A program made the position numbers and the translations under genes. A DNA stretch of 50,158 nt from Branchiostoma floridae (lineage: Eukaryota; Chordata; Leptocardii; Amphioxiformes; Branchiostomatidae): contig NC_049985.1 in NCBI RefSeq assembly GCF_000003815.2, positions 20,138,540 through 20,188,697 on the forward strand. Reading direction: 5' to 3'. The notes beneath the pieces were generated by a model. The model worked only from the letters and a program-made list of their open reading frames with translations, searched no databases and was not told where the DNA came from. Numbering within the stretch: position 1 is the stretch's first letter; the number at the start of each line of letters is the position of its first letter. Shown piece after piece: positions 31,901 through 43,900 of the stretch.

Positions 31901-34900
31901 CCTGCGACAGGGCGTGCGTCATAATTCTACAAATGCAATCAACTTCCCACCAATCACAGGCAGCAGCGGCGCGGACAAAGCGGTAACACCATGTGAATCA
32001 CGATGAAACGCGGAACTTTACGAACACAGCGCTGCGAACTCGGTCCCAACTCCAAGCAAAAACGTGCTTTTGAAGATAAATGGCGCAAGAATCGGCCGTG
32101 GTTTCGTCACATCGTAGACGTAGACGGTGAGAATATGGTTTTTGCCATCTGTTTAAAGTTTTCACCAGGGGGAAAACCTCCTTTGTTGATGGTTGTAGAA
32201 CTATGGAGATCACCAGTGTGACGGTTTACTGAGGCCTCCGACACACACACACGATGGCCGAGTAAAGAAAGATGATTTCTGAACTGCCGTGTCAGGTTCA
32301 TAATGAATTGCAGTTTCCCGTTAATGTTGACTTTAAAACGTACAAGAGCCTGGTGATTCCGATCGGCATTGCAAAATAAAACATAGAATAAAAGTGATGT
32401 CGATTATTACAGATGTTTTCTTGTCATGCTTGTTCATACACCAGTACACACACATCTTTTACTAAATGGAAACAAATTGGGCGGGATGCGTTCTCCGCCC
32501 ACAGCTCGGGCGGCCTGCATACGAAAAGAAGCTGATTTCTGCCTAACCCAGAACTTTCGCCAATAGGGCGTGTCTGGAAAATGTTTATGAAAAGAACAGG
32601 CGTACACCGCGTGTTCGCCACATCATCAGTTCGAGAGTCCCGGTCTCACTCGTAGTTTATGTTTGGACTTTGGTGCTACTCGACATTGGGACTTTAGCCT
32701 AAAGAGCCACAACTGTGGTAAGGCACAGTGGTAAAGGCCCCCTCTCACTTGACGTGCGGCACGCTTGCGGCATTGCTGCGTTCGTTCACTGCGGCACTGT
32801 TGTGTTAATTTCGCCGATTTTGTCTTGCACTCACACTGACGTGCGGCACTGTTGCGTTTCTAGACTAAATGAACATGTTATTGACAATTGCAGCGTTGTC
32901 AATTTATGAAAAATCACCGTAAAATGATGAGAATGCCCCAAAATGAGATTTATAATGAAAAGATTTCCCTTATGATAATGAATTATATGGTACATATGCT
33001 ATAAATAACCTTGAAAGACTTTTACAGTAAAGGAAATGACCCAAATGAACGGACACGAACTATATACCAGATTTCACTCGATGTGTACGTTTTGCACCAT
33101 GTAACGTTATGTGTAATTATGTATGTTTATATGTTTATTCACCAATTTTGCAAATTTCTAAAATGAAAATGTTTGATATTTCATCCTTTTTTTGTATGAC
33201 GCTGAGTATTTTCATTGTCGGCGGATGTGTAAGTTGATGTCTAAGTCTATCATATTTGTAAAAAGTGAGAAAAATATGGCCCATGGGTCTGAATGACTGC
33301 AATTTTGTATTTTATCGGTGGCAGTCTACCAGCAATGATTAGCTTGTAACGTTATAACGCAAACGCAAACTCGTTATCATCCAACATAAATAATTTCTTT
33401 TTGAACGTTGTACGATAACCTTTATCTCTACATCCGTAGGTTAATCGATAAACCAGTTACTTATTTTTTGTTTTCAAGTATAAAATACTGACCTACTTTC
33501 CATTAAATAAATCAAAAGATGTATTTTTAAGTTAACTCTGAATACGGATACAAGGTAAGTTTTCTGGAATTCGCAGTGTTTTAACTGGATCGAAAACCGC
33601 TGTTGAATTATTAGAAATGCATCTAAAATAGTTTTTCGGTGATAAAATGATGTTTAATTTTGATTCTTGGTGTAAAATAGGCGAAATATATCCTTGATAC
33701 TGTTTGGGGCATGGTGGCGGCACTGTTGGGGCATTGTTGGGGCACCGTTGGGGCACTGTTGCGGCATCTTGCCACTTGCGTTATTTTTAAACTTTTTAAA
33801 AAACGTCGCGCTTGCAAGCGGCACTTCTAGGTTTGCTTGCGGCACCTCTAGGTTTGCTTGCGGCACCTCTAGGTTCCGTGGGGGTACATCTGCGTTTTCG
33901 AACGCAGCAATGCCGCAAGCGTGCCGCACGTCAAGTGAGAGGGGGCCTTTAAGGTAAGCTAACGCCGCAGCCCCGCCTTCTTTTGCGTCACGCGAATAGC
34001 ACACTGCCGATCTGTGATGTCCACACATCTCACTATGTCGTAGCCGCATGAGGCGATGTTTATCTCGTGGCTTGGAAGGTGGAGGCGTGGTGAAGAAAAA
34101 GGCAAAAGTCGATTAAATTTGAATACGGAAGGCTATTTTAGTTATTAAATCTGCCATTTTAAGCTTACGAAACTGCATTTTCATGTCATGAAAATGATGA
34201 AATTATGATTTCTTGGGACGGAATGGGTGAATTTTTTTTCCGTCCCAACAAGTAAATTTCCATCCAGGGACGGAGGGACGGGTCCTGGAGACAGCACTGC
34301 TCCATACTAAGCTTTGATTATTTGGCAAATGTGTTTCATGGAACTCTTAGTTTTCTTTTTTTTCAATTTTTTTTCAACCTTTATTCAAATGGAGTGATCC
34401 AACAAATGCAATGCAAAACTGAAATGTATCAGGCACTGATAATTTCAACATGATATAGAATATACATTGTGCAAGCACAAGTATATCAATGAACTGAACA
34501 AAGAAGTATACTGTTGCTTACATCAACTGTTCATAGTTTCAAACTGTTAATAATGAGTGTGAAATACAAGAGGACTAAATACATCAACTTTGTATGCCAG
34601 GTTGAAAAGTTTATACCCTTTGTCAGCAGTCGACTAAAATAAGGCTAGGGTCAGGCAGGTAACTGGAAACTCCACATTTAGTACTGACATCGTGCAGCCT
34701 TGTGGATAAGTGTTTTTGATACCTACGTTTAGTTTTTCCATGGGGTGTCCCAACCAGTTGATGACGTAGGCATTGAGATGCTGCTTGTACTTGTGTCGTG
34801 CTTCTTTCTTCTCTGACTCCAAACAGGTGATCTTCAGTCTTGCAAAAACAGCTGCAACAGGTTTAGAAACAAGAAATGCTTTTTAAGAAAGCTGACCATG

Positions 34901-37900
34901 CGGATGGTGAGCATGAAATGGTGTAATGCTATGTCATTTATATGCTTTAATCAGATATATTTGTTTGTTTGAACCTCTATCTATATCAAAATTAGGACTG
35001 GTAATTTGCATAAATATTGAGGAAAGTTAAGAAATTTGGTGCCTTCAAAGATTGGAGTTTGAAACACATGACATAGAAATAGAGAGGAATATCAACAGGT
35101 ATCAAGTTTATCACTGAAGACTTAAGAAATGAGAATATTGTATAAATGATGTGAATTTTGTTTTGCATTATTTGAAAGTTGAGTTTAAATATATGGACTA
35201 ACTAAATAATGCATTTGAGGACCTTCTTTAGATAATTCATGAGGAAATGCTACAATAGCCTTCTTTGCTGAAATAAGAGTTTCATACTTTGAAGAAGTGT
35301 GTTATTTGGGGAGAAAAAATGATGAATGAATATGCAAATGAGGACCTTACTTGAGGTCAGATTTGCATTATCAATGAGAGACATGTGTGATATGTGCCTT
35401 TAAAATGTTTACATCATTTGGCTAAAGTATCAGACTGAGGAACCCCAGTTTTGAGTTTTATTCAATTTGGTGAAGTTTGATATGGGTTATTGTAATTTGT
35501 GTAGTCTTTGTCTTTTAGTCTGTTTCATAGTTGTTTGCATGTTTCTTTGTTTTTGTGCATTCATTCAGAAAATAATTTTCTTTTCAATGATTTACAGCAG
35601 TTGTTGTTTCTTCAAATATTTTTTGGAAAAACTATTCTGAGGATATGACGAATTTCCAACAAGATACATATCTGCATCCAAGGTTTTGTTTTTTCTCTCT
35701 TTTTTTAATATATATTTGAGCCTCTGATGATTTGACGGATTTGGGAGCACGCAGACACGCCGTAGAACTTTAAGTGCATGCAGAACTTTCTCTGCAATTG
35801 GGCTGCGGATTGGCCCCCCGTACGTGCCAGTACGGGCAACACGCCTGCCCTGTACAGCCAATGAGCGCACAACGCACGCAGTGATTGCTTGTTCCATGCT
35901 TACTCAGCGCTTCACTTGTTCACCTGCAAATGCTGACGCACAACACACCTGCACTGTAACGAGGGATCAGGTGCTCCGCACGTACAACGCACGTGGCAAG
36001 CACAATGGTTTCGGCAGTATATAAAGCTGAGTCCAGGAAAGACTGCCAACACGTCTCCAAAATGCATATTCATATTAAGAAGACGCAGAAGAAGCCATCA
36101 GTTGCATCTGTAGCAGCTTCGACCTTGAAAGGTCGTCCTATATAATTATACATCCCTGAAAAACTCCATCGCACATGAACGCACTTACACCATGCGAGTA
36201 AGGAAACCGTACGTAAGCAGCACGTGTAAGTAGGGTCTGCATACGTTAAAGTGGCAATCGCACAGAGACCGTACGTTGTAAGCACATGCAACTCACCTAC
36301 CACTTGCACTACGAACGATGAACGCAACCGCTCGCAGCCAGGCGTGGCGTGCAGACCACGTACTTACACCTTGCGCAACCGTGCGAGTGACGTGCGTTGA
36401 CGTGCTCCCTCCCTGCTCTTGCCAGTCGTTTTCCACGTTTTCAGAAATACGGGCAAATTGCACGTACGGCGGGTTGTGCCCCTAGCTTTAAGTGATAACT
36501 GTTAATTATTCCTATTTTGAGCCTTACCACTGCTGACCCAACTCCGACATCTGCCCTTCACAACATCAACATTACTGCAGGTCTGGAAATGTACCATTGG
36601 GAACATTTTTCTCCATTGTAAAGTTATTGAATGTACCTTAGATTTTTTATAGGACAAAAAGACTTACCATTCAAATGGTGAAAGTTTTCTGAAATGCAAT
36701 AAAAAGTAAAAAGTCACCAACAAGTCAAACTTTTGTATCTAACCTACATCTGAAAATCAAATGTGTACATTTATTTTTTTATAGAATTCAATGTCATAGC
36801 AGTTTTACATGTACAAGGCAAGAAAATGAGAGGAAAAAGTCTTACATGAGCTAAATTTGAGACTGCCAATACATACTTTGTATACACCATATTGAGCTGT
36901 GCTGTGAAATCGTGATTACATGTACATGTACATTGTACATACAGTTGCAAGTTACACTGTATAACATTTAATATTTTCCATTCTCAAAAGCCTGTTTCTC
37001 ACGAACAAGGTGCCATATTCATGGTGATGTCATAGACAGAATTTTACTTTACAGCAAAAACCAAGAACAGAAAGTATTTGTGATCATGTTGAATATTTGC
37101 TCACATCAGAAGGGTGTATATTGTGTTATACAGTACAATTTGTTCATTCAATAATAATGCTTGCAGGTACTGAAGCAGTTATATGTATTTTTTAGAGAGC
37201 CCTGGTACAATGTAAACGATAAAAAATATTCATAACAAAAATTCCCTACCAAACAGTACGACATCTTGAGGAGTCTTCTGATGTTCCAAGCCGACCCTCT
37301 CCACGTTGTCAAAGATGGTGCGTACCATCCTGCTGTATGCCTTGTCCAAGTCCGCTCTCCTCTCAGAACCTTTAAAGATGGTCTCCGCTAACTCTGCAAA
37401 TTCCTAAAGAAAAAAATAGTCTTGAATTTCCTATACTTCAAGGGGTACTCAAACTCAGAAGTATGTGTTATTTCCTAAAAGACCACATTTTTATGAAAGC
37501 AAAATCAATCACCTGAGACACAATCCTGTTAACTGACTAATATCTTCACTAGACCACCTGTCCGGTAAAAATGAACAATAACTATCATGGTAACACTAAC
37601 TTTTACGTTTTAGTAAGATAAATCACTAATGATATACAACTGTATACTAGTAATTAACGTTACATCAATGCAGGAAGTACTGAAATAAAATATGGAGACA
37701 AACAAAATGCTTTTTACCTCAAAACTAGACACAAAAGGGAGGATCCCGCATCGCTTGTTCTTCGGCACCTTGATCTCTTCAATACTCTGGATTTTGGCTT
37801 GCTGTGGATGGATGTTGATTATCATTATTTGAAGAAAGTACAATGTACATGTAGCTATAAAGTACCTTGTAACATCTTATTCTAGCTACCAGTCACTTAC

Positions 37901-40900
37901 AGACAGACTAAATCAGCTAAATCTGACGTGATCTGTCGGAGTGACTGGGTAACAAATAAGAAATGCGGAAAAACATGGATACCCAGCATAAACTGTGCAG
38001 AAATTTGTGTATAAACTATATTAAATGTACATTGCGATTTTGTTTGCCACCTTACTACCTATAACGATACCCATCGTGCCCTGCATCTCCCAGAATGCAA
38101 CAGGATCCATGAAATTTTCTATTAGTAGTGGATATCTTAATAACTTAAAAGATAGTTAAAAACTCTGTTCACAATTTTGAAGGAAAATGCCCGTCCACAA
38201 AAAAAAAATTTTGATGTGGCAGCTGTCATTCGATATACTTTTTTTTTTAGTAGTTTGTGACAAAATGGCCAAATTGTTGAATAATGTTACACTTTGATGG
38301 GTAATATGGAGACCAGAGCTCATAGAATACAGATCTCATAGAATACATTCTAAATCACATAAAATGTCAGCAAATCTGACAAAGAAACAGATGATGAATT
38401 GTAATAACAAAAGTTCTGCACTTACTATTAATTTGTCAAAATTTCTCTTGACAATGACGACTGATGTGGCCAGGGTTGTTGCCAGGTATGATCCTGCATC
38501 CTTCTCCTCCATCCCCATCACTACTGCACTTATCTTCACTAGCATGTACATAGAGTTACTGTACAAACAGAAGACCAGTACTCTTTAACATAGATACTAC
38601 TTCTTAGTAATCATATAATTCCATACCATTGTTATGATGAATCTTAATGAATGTTGCACTCATCCACTTTAGCTGTCCCTTTAACATCAGAGTCCATTAA
38701 CATACAACTGCCACGTTTACTGCAATTTCTCAAGCGATACGAATTTGATAAATGATCAGCGTATCTTCTTCTGTGTACTAAGTATCTTTTTTGTCTTTCT
38801 TATCCTACTAAAACGTAATATCGCTATTGTGTCACACCGTGGAATTGCGCAGAACGTGTGCGCGGTTGGGAGGGGGTTCCATAATACCGCCAGGATGGAT
38901 CACGGCACAATTAACTGCCGACATGTACCTTTATAAATTTTGTTTGTTTGAACCTTTATTTATATCCTCTGTTGTTTTTTTTCCTTCCCAATATATAGTA
39001 ACTGAACAAAACAAAATCTGCATGTCGATTAAACATAGAAAAAGAAAAAGGATGTACATGTATACTGTCCAGAATTTTCACTTAACTTTGGCCTGTCACA
39101 ACCGCTATGACATAAAACTTTACTTTGTAGAAATAGAAATGGCAGCATGTTCAATTTGTGCACATTCGACCAAGGATCAGGCCCATTGTGCCGGATCTTC
39201 ACACTTTTACTCGAGCTGTAGGTCACCAACAGAAATCTAAGATTGCTGTTAAATTATGCTTGTCTTGTTTCATGAGCACGTCGTGTGATTATTATCTACA
39301 AAACTGGTGATGAACATGACAGTATGTTCTTCCCATGACAAGCTCACCTGCCCCGAAAAGGAACTGAAAAGGAACTTGCTGTCTTCGAATCCATCAAAGC
39401 CATTTTAAACATGTGTTGAACATGTGGATGTCTAAAGTGTGCATACCTCGGAAATACAACTGTTTCTGAATGAATAGATCTAATTAAATTCATCGCTTAT
39501 GTACTGTGATTAGTGTTAATTGCTGTTATATTACACTGACCCAAGCATAAAGAACACTAATTGGACAATCTATCACTACTACATGCAGTACTCATCTGAC
39601 TCACTAGGGGTCCATCTTGTCAGCAAAGTTTATGAAGTTGTGCAACTCTGGTTCCAATGTTCCAAACAGGTCTGACATCATCCTTCTGCAAGACATAAAC
39701 TATATATATATATTCGTTCTAACAGAACCCAAAAACTTTCTTCAGTAAAATGATTCCAAATTTATTAGGTATTGACTCAAATTCATAAAAAAACATTGCA
39801 TTGAACACAATGCACTTTAGACAAACTCCCATAGTACAAGCAATAGGATTACTATATTAGGGGTATGATGTGCAGTACAAAACTGTTTTTCTTGTTGGAC
39901 TGGTCCGAAAAAAATCAGTGAACCAGATTTTGGACCAAATAGAATTGTAATTGTCCCTCCACGAGGAATGTGGTAGAATTCAACATGAAGTCTTGCTTCA
40001 GGCACATCTCACAAGCCCTTTGAAGTTCCCCAAAAGTGAAAAATCCGATGACCCCATTTCCAGTGCCTATGCCTTCTCACCCTTTGTTAGTTTCTTCACA
40101 TCCAGTACTGGCCAACAATCCCAGGGTGGAAAGAGCCAGTGGCAGAACCCACAGCAGTAAGACATGGGTGGGAAATACCACGTTCAACATCGAGGGACAA
40201 TCACAAGTTGTCACAAACAATTAGGCACAAACAATCAGATCTGGACCTGATCCTCTAGACCTGAACCGTAATTGTAGCTGAATTTTCTGTATTAGGTACC
40301 CACCCCTAATTACTATATAAAGATAGTACACAATCATGTAGCTGCTTAACTTTGAATTTGGTACATGTACGTAGTTCATGCATTTATTTCTTTGCATGTT
40401 TGGACTATATTGTTTTAAAACTGGTAATAATTTCCATACTAATAGTACTGACCTAACTTCACTGCTGACTTGCTTCCTGAAACGAGAAAGAGTGACTTTT
40501 TAGTACATGTACTTCAAACACGGAATGACAGAGTTAAAGATGAGAATTGGCATTGACTACAGTTGTTCTTCCAGGGAGTCCGACAAAGAGGATACATGTA
40601 CCACAAAGTAAGAAATGTGCAATCCTTTCTCTGCTAATAAAACAAAGGCATTTTTTGACCAGTCTCACATAACTTGCCCAAAGCTAAGGATATTCAACCT
40701 AAAGGTTTTTCTTTTAACCAAAATCTATTTTCTAAGTTATCCTACAGTAAAAGGTGTTGGCCATCAAATTTCTGGGGGCCTGACCAATGAAAGGAATGCT
40801 GGGAGCACATTACACATGTACATGTAGTCTGAATGGCTATTTAAGAATATGAAATCAACATAAAATAACATACTGAACAAAAGAAAATTGCCAACTTAAA

Positions 40901-43900
40901 CTTACATTGCTCAGTATCAATCATACACAAAATGTAAAAATATAAACCACTGGAACCTTGTTCATCACCCTTTACAAATCATTATGTCACTTCTCAGAAT
41001 TTCTACAGTGTCTTTTCAAACCATACTTTTGTTATGAGGCTGCATTGAATTTGAAACAAAGGTCACATATAATATACCAAAGCTGACAATACGACACAAA
41101 ACACAGTGTACACATTTTGGCACAGTCACAAAATAAGGCAAAGTGATCTTGAAGTAGAGTACATGAAGTGGCATATCCATAACAAATGGAATATACACTG
41201 TAATTGTATTGGGTTATTGACATCATTAAGTTTCCAATGGTAACTGTGTAATAATTGAGAACAAAATAGTGTTTATAGAGATACGATGAACCGAAATCAA
41301 GTTTACATACTCTGCTTGTCTCTCGGTCTGCCCTTTACTAAACATCCCACCATCAGTATCAACAACTCCTTCTTCTCTCTCTTCCTCTTCATCCTTAAAC
41401 AAGAAAGGAAAAATCAAGGAGCACATTAAGCTTGAAATCTGCAAGAAGCAAAAAGGATGGAAGACAAAAAATAAAGGCACAACCACTGAAAGAAGAAAAA
41501 GAAATTCAATCCAAGCAAATTGTTCCCCATAAAACCAAGGATCCTCCCCCAAACTAAAAGACTCTCACAATGATGTAAATGATGTCATCCAATCATTGAC
41601 ATCATTTTCAGCCGACAAAAGAAGGCAACATCGCAGAGTCCAAATCATGATTTGTAGCTTGAAAACTATTCTATTCTAGCTACAGTTCATTTCAACCAAC
41701 AATCGCATCCAGACAGAATAGTCTTGTCCCTTGTACAGAATAGTCTTGCCCCAATGAAACATTTGCTACAAAGAAGGTTGAATGTGTAAAAATGCATGTG
41801 TCCTGCTTTGAATCCTAGTCTAGCCTATTGTATGCAGTAATGTACAAAGTTTTGGGGCATCAACCACTGGCCTGGAGTTTTATTTTCACACAAAAGTTCT
41901 AGAAGGAGCTGATTCCTTCCCGTTGACTCATCTTTACAATCTACTGAGTCAGGATAGATTGGGGATGTTCCCTGCTGAGATCATCTGGCTTCTATCCGCT
42001 AGTGCCCACGTGTGGCTTTCCCAGAAGTGGTGCTCGTTCTGAATTAATCAATGATATTGAGTTCAACTTAGTCCCAAGATCAGTGATGAGGCTGATACTC
42101 ACTGAGCCGAGGTCAGTGGCAGTGGAGTCAGTAGACAGATGGAAGAACTTGATGATAAAGTCCTGTTCAACCATACACACAGGCTCCAGCTCACTCATAA
42201 TGCTGTTCAACACCTGCAAAATATTACAGAAAAGTACCATTTGTACAGTTTGTATATCTGTGTGTACAAACTGGGGAAACTGTGACTATCAATATAATGC
42301 AATAGTGTCATTGCATGGCCTTATGATTCAGGTACAGCTACAGTTTGTATAGCTGAATTGGAATCTAGAGGTTCTGAGATTGAATCCCCAGCAAGACCCT
42401 GTGTCTCTTAAAACAAATTTCCTCACTCTACCCAATGTGAAAGTCGGTTACCGTACATTTTTTGTACATACATGCTCCTCACTGAGCTAAACTGCATTAG
42501 ATCCCTTTCCTTTCCTTTCCTTCTCTTACCCGTTCAAACTTGGCCCTATCGGTGATATCAGGGTTTGAGCCTTTGTGGTCAGCAATGTCCAGTAAGGAGG
42601 ACGAACGCATCTTGGAGCCGGAACTCTTGCCCAGGCTCTCCGTGGACCCCATCAGCTTACCTATTCATATGCAAATTAGTCACATGGTTAGGTCTGCATG
42701 ACAATCAAACTCAATCAAAGTATTCTGCAAATTTTGTTTAGTTTGTATGATGACTAACATGACAAAACCTTACATTATATGGGCCCCCTTACAGTTATTA
42801 TTAACTCCTTTTTCACAAGATGAGAACGGTTACCTACAACAAGATATGACAAAATGAATTGAATCATGATCTAAGATGTAAAATTATGATTTGAAAGACA
42901 AGAAAACAAAACTTTCAAAGTACATGTACAAGTCTTTTCAATCAATAAAACATTATTGAAACAAGTAAGGAGAGTTTGTTTGATCATTTGTTGCTAAACT
43001 TATTGCATCAGTGGAATGGGGTTAACTATAAGGAAGATATTTTTTACTTCTAAATTCAAAAATCAGGAAGCTTTCAAATTGACACTTTAAACAGCTGTAC
43101 TTGTGTACCCACCAAATTTCTTGCTGTCCACTGCACTAGGCTTGGTTCCAAGAATTGCCTTGGCTGCTTCCAAGAAGTCCTTGATTTCTCGGTCATACAG
43201 ACGTTTCAAATTGGATGTGTAAACCTAACCAGCAGGAAGAATGATAAAAATACTTAATATGATAATTCTTAAATGTGGCCTTTAAGAATAAGAAGTCTTT
43301 GACAGTTATGTACTGAAATCATCTGAAGATGATGGACAGTGCACATTATGCCTATGAAAACAAATTATCCTTAATATAATGTTAACGGGGCCGCCCTAAG
43401 ATGCTACGCTTTTCTTACGCGCTTGAACTCACGGCGCTCCATCACTAATTGACAAAGAATGGTCAAGTTTTAATCAATGAATTTTTAACACATTCATCTA
43501 AAGACCATACTTGGATAAGGATTGCATTCATATGGTTCATGAACCCTTCACCCTCCGCGTTACAACTGGCAAACGCTGAAGACGTTATCGTGAATATAAC
43601 TTCCGATTTTGAGCTGTGTTAGACAGTGCGCCCTAACCTGACACACTTTTGTAATTTGCTCTCTTCGGAAGCTGGTGACCAATTTAGATAAAAATAAATA
43701 AAATTCTAATTCTATGATATATTAGCTTTCTTTTGACAGTAGAATTGTGATTGTGTGTGCTTCTTGTCTACCGCGAGGAGGGCTGAAATCTATCACAATC
43801 CAGGTCGTGTTTTCATGGGAAATGAGCAAAATGCACTGAATGCGGCGGCCCGACTAACAAAATCATTACGAAAAACAACAACGTCAAAAACACAAAAAAA

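Larger units (their letters stand above)
31136..34299. mobile_element. 3.2-kb hAT-like element, 8-bp duplication CTCCATAC
   Basis: Perfect 15-bp inverted ends CAGTGCTGTCTCCAG (31136-31150 and 34285-34299) are flanked by an 8-bp direct repeat CTCCATAC (31128-31135 and 34300-34307). An 8-bp duplication plus CAG-starting ends is the hAT pattern. CCGTCCCT words repeat just inside both ends. A zinc-finger-like ORF at 32003-32221 suits a hAT-type N-terminal domain; no catalytic domain is present. A 1.2-kb TA-flanked element (32734-33949) is inserted in it. Confidence 0.88.
16991..34726 (-). other. 17.7-kb EXOC1 intron filled with nested repeats
   Basis: It lies between exons n and o and is far larger than the other introns seen here (about 0.3-5.7 kb). 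It holds a decayed LINE, minus- and plus-strand copies of one dispersed repeat family, a 3.8-kb AAGAA-rich element, a hAT-like element and a TA-flanked element inside the hAT. No additional EXOC1 exon is needed, since the protein alignment closes across it. Confidence 0.85.
36689..38425. other. EXOC1 introns, no further gene
   Basis: Apart from exons at 37250-37403 and 37718-37801 this is AT-rich intron with repeated tacatgtacatgt words (for example 36920-36945). No other feature seen. Confidence 0.5.

Noticed and set aside
39598-39605. In-frame TAG after DKMDP in EXOC1 exon i, looking like a nonsense mutation
   Set aside because: A gtgagt donor splits this codon, and splicing gives Tyr with the next exon at 38558.
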